Notes: generated by a model from the sequence alone, not told the origin. 64,000 nucleotides of DNA from Nitrosomonas sp. (GCA_016703745.1 JADJBK010000006.1:2108001-2172000), one strand, 5' to 3'; positions 19,607 to 30,206 are shown, counted from the stretch's first letter. Numbers and translations: made by a program.

Positions 19607-20128
19607 TTACGGCAATTTCTGGCCGGGCAGTGCGTTTGCGGATTTTTCGGTTTCGATCAGGCGTTTGATATTCTGCACCGTTCGTTCGGCGCCATCCTTG
19701 ATCGCTGCGCGCACCAGTCCCTCCATGGGCCGCATGACCATCAGCAATTCAAGCAGCTCAAACGTAAACGTCAGCCGCGTGGTTTCATCCGAATCGATAC
19801 GCTGAAATTCATAGGTGCAGCGAAAAGGATCGGGCATGCCCAGAAGCGTCAGGCGTTCACCCGGATCATACGCCGATATTTTGAACCGGGATTCGGTGCG
19901 GCGTCCGTGATCGATGCGCACCTGGCGGCCGATTGTGCCCAGTTGAACCGGGCCGGGTGTAATCTGATCGAGTTCTTTGACTTCCGGTGACCATTTCGGA
20001 TAATTCTGGAACAGATTTTCACCGAGAAATCGGAAGAGTTCTCCGGTTGAGCATCGCACTAAAGTAGATGCCCTGCCTACGACAGGCTCGGTAGAGCCCA
20101 GATTAAGCATGGAACCTAAATTGAACAT
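19607..20128 (-). CDS. SRPBCC (START/cyclase-like) family protein
   Basis: This ~173-residue protein has the SRPBCC helix-grip layout: an early strand TEPVVGRASTLVRCSTGELF, a middle segment QVRIDHGRRTESRFKISAYDPGERLTL, and a long C-terminal helix MRPMEGLVRAAIKDGAERTVQNIKRLIE. I chose the ATG at 20128 because AAAGGA precedes it. The frame is open 57 codons further, but those lead into the palindromic repeat at 20299. Members bind hydrophobic ligands or act as polyketide cyclases. It lies upstream of the O-methyltransferase on the same strand, so the two may form an operon. Confidence 0.7.
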   Translation of the reverse strand: MFNLGSMLNLGSTEPVVGRASTLVRCSTGELFRFLGENLFQNYPKWSPEVKELDQITPGPVQLGTIGRQVRIDHGRRTESRFKISAYDPGERLTLLGMPDPFRCTYEFQRIDSDETTRLTFTFELLELLMVMRPMEGLVRAAIKDGAERTVQNIKRLIETEKSANALPGQKLP

Positions 20129-20298
20129 GTCATGTTGTCCTTTCCAGCCGGGCGATGCCGGGCCAGGTGTTTGTGAAAAATCCAATGCATACTTTCCCAG
20201 TCCGTAAGATTGATCTATCGCGTGCAGCTTATGCTGCAATCCTGATCCGGATACCCGCCATATCCCTCCTGTTTTGACATAGCTGCATATGTTGACCA

Positions 20299-20385
20299 AT
20301 TACGGTGACAGTTTATTAAATATACTAATTATATCATGCTGGTAGCATAGCATAATTAGTATATTTAATAAACTGTCACCGTAAT
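20299..20385. repeat. 87-bp REPIN/MITE-like palindrome related to the RAYT at 47.4 kb
   Basis: Two perfect 34-bp inverted arms (20299-20332 and 20352-20385, starting ATTACGGTGACAGTTTATTA) are separated by 19 bases. The outer sequence ATTACGGTGACAGTTTA and the tail TAAACTGTCACCGTAA also bound the REP-associated transposase element at 47413-48204. This marks the palindrome as a non-autonomous copy mobilised by that transposase type. It sits in the promoter region shared by the SRPBCC gene and the GDPD gene and could form a strong hairpin. Confidence 0.85.
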
Positions 20386-20419
20386 TCCCGTAATTCCAGA
20401 AAACTGTGATTGCGTGGAT

Positions 20420-20438
20420 GGGAGCGTTGGACGGTTAC
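20420..20438. repeat. Solitary IS66-type terminal repeat
   Basis: GGGAGCGTTGGACGGTTAC matches, with one mismatch, the complement of the IS66-type end at 57727-57745. No IS66 gene sequence is attached, so this is a relic end left by deletion. It marks the right side of the accessory patch that begins after tRNA-Thr. Confidence 0.6.
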
Positions 20439-20569
20439 GATACAGCCATCTGTTCTTAATCTCCAGGCAATCATAATGTCATAAACTGGCAGTAGCATAC
20501 GTATTAACCTCTTCATTCAGCTAATTGAGAGGTTCGACTGCATACAACGACTCAATACGGGGAACTGCC

Positions 20570-21913
20570 ATGATTTACTTCAAAGTAATTGCGATAACGA
20601 TCGCCCTGATAATGCCTGGTTTGATACTGCAGGCTGCCACAGCTGCATCTTTCGATGATGATTTTATCAAGACAAAACCATCTAAAGAGTTTAAAACACT
20701 TAAAACACAGCATCTCAAAAAGCTGAAAGCGCGGCATCTTAATGTGCAATTAGGACCGCGTCCTTTCTTCCTGGTTGATGATATGGATGAAAGTCCGCTC
20801 AAAACAAAACTACTTTCGTGTTCGGAAGGGCCATTCAAGGCCAGCAGTTTTTCAATTGGCCACCGTGGTGCGGCCTTACAATTTCCAGAGCACACCCGCG
20901 AGTCTTATCTTGCTGCCGCCAGAATGGGTGCAGGGATTCTGGAATGCGATGTTACTTTCACCCGTGATCGTGAATTGGTCTGCCGCCATTCACAATGCGA
21001 CCTGCATACGACCACGAACATTCTTGCCATCCCCGAGCTGGCCGCGAAATGTTCCGAGCCATTTACTCCCGCTGAAATTAACTCTGCTACCGGTGAAGTC
21101 ATCAGGCCAGCATCAGCCAAATGCTGCACTAGCGACATCACGCTTGCCGAATTCAAAACTCTTTCTGGAAAAATGGATGCAAGTAATCGTGCAGCAACCA
21201 CCGTACAGCAGTTTCTGGAAGGCACAGTCCCATGGAGAACGGATCTCTATGCTGACAAGGGTACAGTTCTTTCTCACAGGGAAAGCATCGCGCTATTTAA
21301 ATCTCTGGGCGCCAAAATGACGCCTGAGCTCAAGGAACCAGAAGTGCCCATGCCTTTTCAGGGAGATTTTACGCAGCAGACCTACGCACAAAAAATGATC
21401 GATGAATACAAACAGGCTGGCATTCATCCAAAGGATGTCTACGCGCAATCCTTTAACCTTGAAGATGTGCGCTATTGGATCGAGAATGAACCTGTTTTTG
21501 GAAAACAAGCAGTCTATCTCGACGGACGCTATGATGACCCGCAGTTTGATCACACCAATCCTTCTACCTGGCAACCTGACATGCAGGAACTCATTGCCGC
21601 AGGAGTCAGCATTATCGCGCCACCAATGTGGATGCTCGTCGCTGTCGGTGACAACCAGGAAATTGTCCCATCGATTTATGCTAGAAAAGCAAGGGAAGCA
21701 GGACTCGATATCATCGCCTGGACGTTTGAGCGTTCCGAACCGCTGGTCAATGATGGTGCCTGGTACCATCAAACGACGGATGCAGTCGTCAACAATGATG
21801 GAGACAAATACGTTACGCTTGATGTGCTGGCAAAGCAAGTTGGTATTTTGGGTATTTTTTCAGACTGGCCTGCAACGGTCACTTATTACGCAAATTGTAT
21901 GAAGCTGAAGTAA
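20570..21913 (+). CDS. Exported glycerophosphodiester phosphodiesterase
   Basis: This 447-residue periplasmic enzyme hydrolyses glycerophosphodiesters to glycerol-3-phosphate and an alcohol. It has a signal peptide ([23 protein letters not shown]), the catalytic [15 protein letters not shown] (His98, Arg99) and [22 protein letters not shown] (Glu125, Asp127, His140), with [10 protein letters not shown] further on. It is longer than bacterial GlpQ because of inserts between the strands. The ATG at 20570 follows GGGGAACTG; an upstream frame start at 20525 gives no signal peptide. It may recover phosphate from lipids. It is followed by a hairpin with a T-run. Confidence 0.88.
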   Translation: MIYFKVIAITIALIMPGLILQAATAASFDDDFIKTKPSKEFKTLKTQHLKKLKARHLNVQLGPRPFFLVDDMDESPLKTKLLSCSEGPFKASSFSIGHRGAALQFPEHTRESYLAAARMGAGILECDVTFTRDRELVCRHSQCDLHTTTNILAIPELAAKCSEPFTPAEINSATGEVIRPASAKCCTSDITLAEFKTLSGKMDASNRAATTVQQFLEGTVPWRTDLYADKGTVLSHRESIALFKSLGAKMTPELKEPEVPMPFQGDFTQQTYAQKMIDEYKQAGIHPKDVYAQSFNLEDVRYWIENEPVFGKQAVYLDGRYDDPQFDHTNPSTWQPDMQELIAAGVSIIAPPMWMLVAVGDNQEIVPSIYARKAREAGLDIIAWTFERSEPLVNDGAWYHQTTDAVVNNDGDKYVTLDVLAKQVGILGIFSDWPATVTYYANCMKLK

Positions 21914-21989
21914 TACATAAATTCTGCTGGTTGTCGCATCGGGATCGGATTAATAGAAACCCGCGTTCAACAAAGATTACCCCTCCTGT

Positions 21990-22027
21990 AAAGGTGGCTG
22001 TAGATGTTATCCGGTCACCTTTTTTTT
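21990..22027 (+). terminator. Rho-independent terminator after the GDPD gene
   Basis: A stem AAAGGTG (21990-21996) with CACCTTT (22016-22022) is followed immediately by five more T residues. The loop is 19 bases long, so the hairpin is moderate. Confidence 0.55.
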
Positions 22028-22182
22028 ATGAGATAAAGGCCTACGGATAACGAGAATAGACTGATCTACTGCGGACGATTCTGGCTGGCTGAATTTTCCG
22101 ATCCTTTTCGTTGAATAGAACGACTATTCGCCTCAAATGATCGAAAAATCCCGCTCAACCAGCCTCGCTCTCGCTACGATCG

Positions 22183-22974
22183 CTATTCTCGGACAGCCTC
22201 CTGGCTTGATGCAATATCTTCACCCGGTAGCTTGAGCGCATACGCATGCTGCCGGAACGTCTCGAATAAACAAATCCCTGCACTTACTGATACATTCAGG
22301 CTCTCGACGCCGCCCACCATGGGAATCTGCACCAATTGATCGCAGCGCTCTCTGGTCAAGCGGCGCATTCCTTCCCCTTCGGCGCCCAGCACCCAGGCCA
22401 TGGGGCCTTTTAACGTAACCGAATCCAGCCGATTGCCCGCATCGGCTGCCGCGCCCATTACCCAAATGCCACCTTCCTTGAGCTCATCCAGGGTTCTGGC
22501 AAGATTAGTTACGGGGAAAAGTGGCACGTTGTCGGCCGCGCCACTTGCCACCTTATGCACAGTAGCAGTCAAGCCCACTGCGCGATCCTTGGGTGTGATG
22601 ACAGCATGCACACCAAATGCATCAGCAACCCGCAAACAAGCTCCCAGATTATGTGGATCCTTTACGCCATCCAGCACAAGGAGTAGCGCCGGCTCCGCCA
22701 GGCTATCCAGCATGTCCTCGATACTGGCGTATTTTTTGAGATGGCGCACATTGGCAACCACACCTTGGTGGTGAACTGTCCCAGCTATGCGATTCAGTCT
22801 GTCCTGATGACAGAGGATCAGTCGAACCGAAGTTTCTTTTGCACGCTTAACCAGGTCGCGCGCACGTTGATCCTGGCGATTCTCATCCAGATAAATTTCT
22901 TGGATACTGTCAGGGTGTTGCCGCAAACGGCTGGCAATGGCGTGGAAGCTAAATATAGAGTATGAGTGCGTCAT
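22183..22974 (-). CDS. rlmB: 23S rRNA (guanosine-2251) 2'-O-methyltransferase
   Basis: This is a SPOUT-class RNA methyltransferase of 263 residues. A small N-terminal substrate-binding domain (SIFSFHAIASRLRQHPDSIQ) is followed by the knotted catalytic domain. The three TrmH/SpoU motifs are LVLDGVKDPHNLGACLRVADAFG, AWVLGAEGEGMRRLT and QIPMVGGVESLNVSVSAGI. It modifies G2251 in the peptidyl-transferase P-loop. It lies 34 bp after rnr on the same strand, the common rnr-rlmB operon order. Confidence 0.94.
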   Translation of the reverse strand: MTHSYSIFSFHAIASRLRQHPDSIQEIYLDENRQDQRARDLVKRAKETSVRLILCHQDRLNRIAGTVHHQGVVANVRHLKKYASIEDMLDSLAEPALLLVLDGVKDPHNLGACLRVADAFGVHAVITPKDRAVGLTATVHKVASGAADNVPLFPVTNLARTLDELKEGGIWVMGAAADAGNRLDSVTLKGPMAWVLGAEGEGMRRLTRERCDQLVQIPMVGGVESLNVSVSAGICLFETFRQHAYALKLPGEDIASSQEAVRE

Positions 22975-23008
22975 TTTTTATCCAGTCAGGCTGCGATGCT
23001 GAATCGGG

Positions 23009-25201
23009 TTAATGGAGTTTGCTTTTGCCGTCGAGGATAAAATCTATCTTGCGCGTTTCCAGATCGACCCGAACCAGTTTGACGCACAGTCTGTCGCCCA
23101 ATCGGTAACATTTGCCGGTTCGCTCGCCACGTAACAAATGCTTGACCGCATCATGGTGAAAATAATCTCTGGGTAACTCAGAGATATGTACCAACCCTTC
23201 CACATAGATATCATCCAGTGCCACAAAAAGGCCAAAACCCGTTACGCCACTGATCACGCCATCAAAGCTACTCCCAATTTTATCCTGCATATAAAAACAT
23301 TTCAGCCAGGACTCTACCTCACGGGTCGCCTCATCGGCGCGACGCTCGGTTTTAGAACAGTGCTTGCCTAATTCATACCAGTCACCGGGTGCATACATTT
23401 TGCCAGCCAGAACCGCCTTAATTGCTCGGTGTACCAGCAAATCCGGATAACGGCGAATGGGGGAGGTGAAGTGAGTATAGGATTCATACGCCAGACCAAA
23501 GTGGCCAATGTTATCGGGGCTATACACGGCTTGTCGCAATGATTTCAGCATAACGGTCTGCAGCAGCTGTTCATCGGGTCTATTTTTGATCTGGGAAAGT
23601 GTCTTTGCATAATCCTTGGCGTGAGGCTCATCCTTTCCGCTTAACTGCAGGCCAAATTCCTTGAGAAAATCACGTAATGCAACCAATTTTTCAGCTGCAG
23701 GGCCTTCGTGAATACGATACAACACCGGTTGTCCATGCTTCTGCAGAAAATCGGATGCGCATACGTTAGCTGCCAGCATGCATTCTTCTATCAAACGATG
23801 CGCCTCATTACGAATCACTGGACGAATCTGCTCAATTTTCCCCAGATCATTAAAAGCCATTTCGGTTTCAACCGTCTCAAAATCAATGGCACCACGTATT
23901 TTTCGGGATTTAAGCAATATTTTGTATAGCTTGTAGAGCGACTGAATGGGTGACAGTAAATCAGCAAATTTCCTGGCAGCGGCTCCTTTCGGTTTTTTGA
24001 GCATCTCCGCAACAAGGGTATAGGTCAACCGAGCATGGGAGTGCATGACAGCCGGATAGAAGCGGTATTCGACCAGCTCTCCCTTGGGAGTCCAAAGCAT
24101 TTCACATGCCATGCACAAGCGATCTTCTTGAGGAATCAACGAACATAACCCATTTGAGAGTTTTTCCGGCAACATAGGAATCACCCTTCTGGGAAAGTAC
24201 ACAGAATTGCCCCGATCGAAAGCGTCTCTGTCCAGCGCACTCTGATCGAGAACATAGTGACTGACATCGGCAATGGCCACAAACAGTCGGAAATTTTTGT
24301 CTTCCGGTTGGCAAAAAACTGCGTCATCAAAATCTTTGGCTGTTTCACCATCGATGGTAACCAAAGGCAAATGGCGAATATCTGTACGCTTGACCAGATC
24401 TTTTTTCAGGACCTTGCTCGGTAGTTTGCTGGCAGTTTTTTCAGCTTCTGGCGTGAACATATTGGGCAAATCAAATTTACGTAACGCAATTTCAATTTCC
24501 ATGCCAGGCGCGGCATAATTGCCCAAAATTTCAACGATGCGACCCACTGGTCTGGCCCGCTGATCGGGCTGTTGAACAATTTCGACCATAACGATCTGTC
24601 CGGTAAGCGCTTTCAATAACCCTTCTCTGGGGATCAGGATTTCCTGCCTGATACGCTTGTCTTCAGCCGCAACAAAAAAGATGCCATGTTCTGCGTAGAG
24701 ACGCCCTACCAGACGGTTATTGACATGTTCCAGCACTTCAACAATCTTGCATTCTCTGCGTCCCCGGCGATCAATCCCGATCACTCGCACGATCACGCGA
24801 TCACCGTGCATAACTTTTTGCATTTCCCTGGGACTCAAAAATAGATCACTTTCACCATCATCAGGAATTAAAAAACCAAACCCGTCACTATGACCTTGTA
24901 CGGTACCTTTAATCAGCTCCAGCTTCTCAGTGACGCAAATATCGCCTTTGCGGTTACGAATAACCTGACCTTCCCGCATCATTGCGGATAGTCGACGTCG
25001 AAAAAAATCAGATTCGTCTACGGTAATATCCAATAATTTCAGCAGGCTATTCTCATCTACCGGCACACCCTGCTGCTCGAGAACCTGCAGGATAAACTCC
25101 CGGCTTGGAATGGCCTGGCCATAACGCTCCCTTTCTCGAATCAGAAAAGGATCAAGCTCACGCAGCGTTTTGCTTGCTTGCGTTTTACGTTTGATTGACA
25201 A
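23009..25201 (-). CDS. rnr: Ribonuclease R
   Basis: This is a 3'-5' exoribonuclease that degrades structured RNA, rRNA and tmRNA targets. The 730 residues show an N-terminal helix-turn-helix (SREFILQVLEQQGVPVDENSL), cold-shock domains (VQGHSDGFGFLIPDDGESDLF), the RNB catalytic domain with TIDGETAKDFDDAVF (metal-binding aspartates), FTSPIRRYPDLLVHRAI, and a C-terminal S1 domain (FDGVISGVTGFGLFVALDD). It ends soon after the S1 domain and lacks the long lysine-rich tail of E. coli RNase R. rlmB follows in the same operon. Confidence 0.95.
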   Translation of the reverse strand: MSIKRKTQASKTLRELDPFLIRERERYGQAIPSREFILQVLEQQGVPVDENSLLKLLDITVDESDFFRRRLSAMMREGQVIRNRKGDICVTEKLELIKGTVQGHSDGFGFLIPDDGESDLFLSPREMQKVMHGDRVIVRVIGIDRRGRRECKIVEVLEHVNNRLVGRLYAEHGIFFVAAEDKRIRQEILIPREGLLKALTGQIVMVEIVQQPDQRARPVGRIVEILGNYAAPGMEIEIALRKFDLPNMFTPEAEKTASKLPSKVLKKDLVKRTDIRHLPLVTIDGETAKDFDDAVFCQPEDKNFRLFVAIADVSHYVLDQSALDRDAFDRGNSVYFPRRVIPMLPEKLSNGLCSLIPQEDRLCMACEMLWTPKGELVEYRFYPAVMHSHARLTYTLVAEMLKKPKGAAARKFADLLSPIQSLYKLYKILLKSRKIRGAIDFETVETEMAFNDLGKIEQIRPVIRNEAHRLIEECMLAANVCASDFLQKHGQPVLYRIHEGPAAEKLVALRDFLKEFGLQLSGKDEPHAKDYAKTLSQIKNRPDEQLLQTVMLKSLRQAVYSPDNIGHFGLAYESYTHFTSPIRRYPDLLVHRAIKAVLAGKMYAPGDWYELGKHCSKTERRADEATREVESWLKCFYMQDKIGSSFDGVISGVTGFGLFVALDDIYVEGLVHISELPRDYFHHDAVKHLLRGERTGKCYRLGDRLCVKLVRVDLETRKIDFILDGKSKLH

Positions 25202-25291
25202 ATTAAAGGTTTCCTATAAAATCGACGGGCTTTCCTGCGATTACTTCATTAATTCAGCCTAAAAATTGAATCAAATGATAATCACAAAATT

Positions 25292-25376
25292 GCCCAGATG
25301 GCGGAATTGGTAGACGCGCATGGTTCAGGTCCATGTGCCTTCGGGTGTGGAGGTTCGAGTCCTCTTCTGGGCACCA
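25292..25376 (+). tRNA. tRNA-Leu (CAG anticodon)
   Basis: This 85-nt class II tRNA has acceptor stem GCCCAGA/TCTGGGC, anticodon arm TGGTTCAGGTCCA giving CAG, a variable arm TGCCTTCGGGTGTGG and the T-arm GGTTCGAGTCC, with encoded CCA. It lies in the space between the divergent rnr operon and the convergent pepP operon. Confidence 0.97.
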
Positions 25377-25692
25377 AAAAACTGTCAAGCTACACATCGC
25401 ACGTATCAACTTAATCTTTCGCAGACTCAGTCTGATATTGCGCACACCTTGTCCTGATTATACGTCATTGTGTTGTTTTTACACCCTGTTGTTTTTAAGA
25501 GCCTATCTCGCCGTTATTCGGGCTGTTGCTGCCCCAATTTATTCCCATGAGCGCCTTCTCCGTCAGCAATCCATATCTTCACTTTCTCACTTGACTCGCT
25601 ACGATTGCCTGGGTCCGGCAGACTTCTGGAAGCAATACCCGGTTCCGCCAGGTTAATCTGGTCTGACGAGGCGATCAATCCCGATAACGGCT
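25377..25692. other. 316-bp region after tRNA-Leu
   Basis: There is no convincing gene, repeat or terminator here. A 107-codon frame (25333-25656) overlaps the tRNA and has no recognisable protein. The region separates tRNA-Leu from the small membrane protein gene on the other strand. Confidence 0.5.
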
Positions 25693-26025
25693 CTAATCGT
25701 TTCGTTTGACCTCATCGATAATCTGCGCATCCTCGATGGTTTCGCCATGAGTAGTTTTCGCAGTTTCACGCATCGTGCGGCGTAATTTACGCCGTAGCCA
25801 CCATATTCTTGCGCCGATAGCGGTTGCGACAGCCGCGAACAACGCCAGGACTACCGAGAAAAAGAATGCGCCCAGCACCATGACCACAATCACAACCGGA
25901 ATCAGCGTCAAATAAAACACCCAGCGATTGACCGCAGGGGTTTTAAATGGATCATCTCCATTTACACCATGTTGTTGATCGTTAATGACTCGCCTGATAA
26001 TTATTTTTCGGTAATCGTCTCGCAT
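25693..26025 (-). CDS. Small membrane protein of unknown function
   Basis: This 110-residue protein has a hydrophilic N terminus, a long hydrophobic block that can form two helices (VFYLTLIPVVIVVMVLGAFF and FSVVLALFAAVATAIGA, residues ~36-73), then a very basic stretch (RIWWLRRKLRRTMRET) and an acidic tail. It overlaps the pepP 3' end by 25 bp on the same strand, so it is probably translated from the pepP transcript. No function can be assigned. Confidence 0.65.
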   Translation of the reverse strand: MRDDYRKIIIRRVINDQQHGVNGDDPFKTPAVNRWVFYLTLIPVVIVVMVLGAFFFSVVLALFAAVATAIGARIWWLRRKLRRTMRETAKTTHGETIEDAQIIDEVKRND

Positions 26026-27326
26026 CGCATGAGCTCCTCTATTGCGGCCACACTTTTCGGTGCCGCCTGGGTAAGAATTTCGCAGCCGCCGACAGTAACG
26101 GCTACGTCATCTTCAATTCTGATCCCGATATGCCAGAAATGTTCGGGTATATCTTTCTCCGGACGGATATAACAGCCTGGCTCAACCGTCAGAGTCATGC
26201 CAGGAAGCAGCGCCCGCCACCGACCAGCCTGCTTGTATTCACCGGCGTCATGCACATCCAATCCCAGCCAATGCCCGGTTCGGTGCATATAGAAGCGTTT
26301 GTAGTCTTCCGTTTCAATCGCGCTATCCACGCTGCCCTGGCATAACCCCAGATCAATAAAGCCTTGACATAACACGCGCAAGGCAGCCTGGTGCGGCGCA
26401 TCCCAGTCTTGACCAGGTTTGACCTGATCAATCGCCGCAGCCTGGGCGGCCAGTACCAGTCCGTAAACATCGCGCTGTACAGCCGTAAATTTACCATTAA
26501 CCGGAAATGTACGAGTGATGTCGGCCGCATAACCATCCAGTTCGCAACCGGCATCGATCAGCAGTAAATCCCCTGATTGCAGGCAAGCGCTGTTATCAAT
26601 ATAGTGCAACACGCAAGCGTTAGCCCCCCCGGCTACAATGGACGAGTAAGCAACCGATTGCGCACCTTGTCGACGAAAATCGTACAGTAGTTCTGCTTCA
26701 ATCTCATATTCATATTTACCGGGCATTGTCGCTTGCATGGCCCGTTTGTGTGCGTCCGTGGAAATCTTTGCTGCTGCACGCATCAATATCAGCTCGCTTT
26801 CATCCTTGATCAGACGCATTTCATCCAATAAAGCACGTATGTCGCGAACTGCGGACGGAGCAGCAATGCCTTTTCTTGCTTGCGCACGCACCTGATTGAT
26901 CCAGCCAGCCACACGTTGATCCCACGCGGTTTCATGACCAAATGCATAAAATACTACCGGCTGATTGGCCAGCAAATCCGGCATCAATTCATCAAGGCGA
27001 TGGATAGCATACGATTCATCAAACTGATATTGCTCGCGAGCAACTGCCAAACCACATCGGGCACCTTCCCACAGTTCGTGCTCCGCATCTTTATCCCGGC
27101 AAAAGAGAATCTGGCGTGTAGTCGTATCAGCGCCGTCATTGATCAGCACCAGCACAGCCTCAGGTTCACGAAATGCCGTCAGATAATAAAAATAGCTATC
27201 AAAGCGATAAGGATAGCCTGCATCCCGGTTACGAATTTTTTCCGGTGCAGTGGCAATAATAGCAACACCCTGCCCCATTTCCAGCAATAACCGACGGCGG
27301 CGGTCAGCGCATACTTCTATTTGCAT
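26001..27326 (-). CDS. pepP: Xaa-Pro aminopeptidase (aminopeptidase P)
   Basis: This is a manganese-dependent enzyme that removes N-terminal residues before proline. The ~441-residue protein has an N-terminal creatinase-like domain and a pita-bread catalytic domain. The metal ligands lie in LLIDAGCELDGYAADITRTF (two Asp), HRTGHWLGLDVHDAGEY (His), TLTVEPGCYI (Glu) and GIRIEDDVAV (Glu). The ATG at 27326 (MQIEVCADRRRRLL) is preferred over one seven codons earlier, as the family begins here. Confidence 0.93.
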   Translation of the reverse strand: MQIEVCADRRRRLLLEMGQGVAIIATAPEKIRNRDAGYPYRFDSYFYYLTAFREPEAVLVLINDGADTTTRQILFCRDKDAEHELWEGARCGLAVAREQYQFDESYAIHRLDELMPDLLANQPVVFYAFGHETAWDQRVAGWINQVRAQARKGIAAPSAVRDIRALLDEMRLIKDESELILMRAAAKISTDAHKRAMQATMPGKYEYEIEAELLYDFRRQGAQSVAYSSIVAGGANACVLHYIDNSACLQSGDLLLIDAGCELDGYAADITRTFPVNGKFTAVQRDVYGLVLAAQAAAIDQVKPGQDWDAPHQAALRVLCQGFIDLGLCQGSVDSAIETEDYKRFYMHRTGHWLGLDVHDAGEYKQAGRWRALLPGMTLTVEPGCYIRPEKDIPEHFWHIGIRIEDDVAVTVGGCEILTQAAPKSVAAIEELMRCETITEK

Positions 27327-27478
27327 ATTGCGGCTCTTCAGAAACAAATCAAAAAATCGATTTTGTCATGATAGCAGGCAAACCTTCGACGTGTTGTTTG
27401 CCAAAATAAATAATGAGAAAACGGTAATTGCGGTGGCGGCTTACTAAATACGCCATATCATATTGTAATACCCGGCTA

Positions 27479-27596
27479 TTGGGTTCGGAGGATTAGATCG
27501 AAAAGTTAACAGCAATGACTGGCCGTGGACTTAAGGTGGGGAGACACATCCCTGAAAAAGTAAAGGGTAGGAGTTAAATGTACTCAGTAAATTTAA
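27479..27596 (+). pseudogene. Decayed 3' end of a RAYT element
   Basis: This stretch aligns along its whole length with the 3' end of the REP-associated transposase at 47.4 kb. Shared blocks include TTGGGTTCGGAGGATT, GATCGAAAAGTTA, GGGAGTTAAAT-like AGGAGTTAAATG and AGTAAA. Many substitutions and a small indel break the reading frame. It abuts and slightly overlaps the cbbR stop codon region. It shows that this transposon family has been in the chromosome for a long time. Confidence 0.75.
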
Positions 27597-28552
27597 TGCG
27601 GGTTGTTTTTTAATAACGGACAATGTCCGGAAATTGCATGGCGGCATGATAAATCATCCAGGTAACCGGATGCCTGCCGCAAATACTCCAGGAACGTCTG
27701 CGCTACAATCGACAATTGCTTGCCGGATGGGTACGCAAAGTACCAATGTCGTTCAATTGGAAATCCTTCAACATCCAGTATCGCAAGCTGCCCCATCGGC
27801 GCATCAAGTGCCAGAGTATGCCGAGACAATACAGCGATACCCAATCTACCGACAATAGCCTGCTTAATCGCCTCATTGCTGCCTAATTCCATGCGGACTT
27901 TCAATTTATGCCCATGTTCTAAAAAAAAGCGTTCTGCCGCCATTCTCGTTCCAGAGCCCGGTTCACGCATGATAAAGGGTTCATTGCAGATGCGCTCAAT
28001 GCTGATCTTTTTTTCGCGAGACAATGGATGATCAGCGGATGCCAGAACAACCAGCGGGTTGTCCAAAAACACTTCCGCTACGGCATCAACAGCATCCGGA
28101 ACTTGCCCCAGAATATATAGATCGTCTTGATTACTGCTTAATCTTTCCAGAACACGCTCGCGATTCGTCACTATCAGTGCGACATCTATGCCAGGGTACT
28201 CCTGGCAAAACATGCCCAATAAACGTGGCGTAAAATATTTCGCGGTAGTAACCACTACAAGCCGCAATTTCCCTGATTTCAGACCTTTCATATCCGATAC
28301 GATCATTTCAAAACGGGAAAAATGTTCAAAAATACCCAGACAGGTTTGATACAGCTCCTTTCCTGCATCGGTCAGATAGATTTTTTTACCGATTTGCTCA
28401 AACAAAGGCAGTCCAATCTCATCCGTCAGTTTCTTGATTTGCATCGATACCGTCGGCTGCGTCAAGAATAACTCTTCGGCTGCACGAGTAAAGTTTTTCA
28501 AGCGAGCAATCGCTTCAAAAACTTCAAGTTGCCGCAACGTGCTGTGACGCAT
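27593..28552 (-). CDS. cbbR: LysR-type regulator of the CBB operon
   Basis: This 319-residue LysR-family protein is divergent from cbbL. The N-terminal helix-turn-helix reads RQLEVFEAIARLKNFTRAAEELFLTQPTVSMQIKKL (residues ~8-43), followed by the effector-binding domain (KSGKLRLVVVTTAKYFTPRLLG onwards). CbbR proteins activate cbb genes in response to metabolites such as NADPH, RuBP or phosphoglycerate derivatives. Position and orientation make the identity firm; the effector here is unknown. Two dyads that could be its operators lie in the cbbR-cbbL gap. Confidence 0.92.
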   Translation of the reverse strand: MRHSTLRQLEVFEAIARLKNFTRAAEELFLTQPTVSMQIKKLTDEIGLPLFEQIGKKIYLTDAGKELYQTCLGIFEHFSRFEMIVSDMKGLKSGKLRLVVVTTAKYFTPRLLGMFCQEYPGIDVALIVTNRERVLERLSSNQDDLYILGQVPDAVDAVAEVFLDNPLVVLASADHPLSREKKISIERICNEPFIMREPGSGTRMAAERFFLEHGHKLKVRMELGSNEAIKQAIVGRLGIAVLSRHTLALDAPMGQLAILDVEGFPIERHWYFAYPSGKQLSIVAQTFLEYLRQASGYLDDLSCRHAISGHCPLLKNNPH

Positions 28553-28591
28553 GAGTCTCTCCTTTTATTATCTACCAATAAGAAATATATC

Positions 28592-28633
28592 ATAGATATA
28601 AATCTATCTTAACAATAGAAATATTTGATTGTT
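28592..28633. promoter_or_regulatory. Candidate CbbR operator dyads
   Basis: Two inverted repeats lie between cbbR and cbbL: ATAGAT-ATAA-ATCTAT at 28592-28607 and AACAAT-N11-ATTGTT at 28611-28633. The second has exactly the T-N11-A geometry of LysR-type sites. Both are ~100-140 bp upstream of the cbbL start and ~40-80 bp from the cbbR start, where recognition and activation sites of a divergent LysR pair are expected. Confidence 0.6.
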
Positions 28634-28700
28634 ATTTATGGTTTAAAAATTCTACTATATTTTTACCCGCTGACGTCTACATCCTAATTAAAGTTTATAG

Positions 28701-30206
<1,506 letters not shown>

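Noticed and set aside
16164..20450. tRNA-Thr as attachment site of an integrative element
   Set aside because: No second copy of the tRNA 3' end and no integrase gene were found in the following accessory patch.
22039..22195. CGAGAATAG and CTATTCTCG separated by ~140 bp downstream of the GDPD gene
   Set aside because: The 9-bp arms are far apart and without further similarity; chance is likely.
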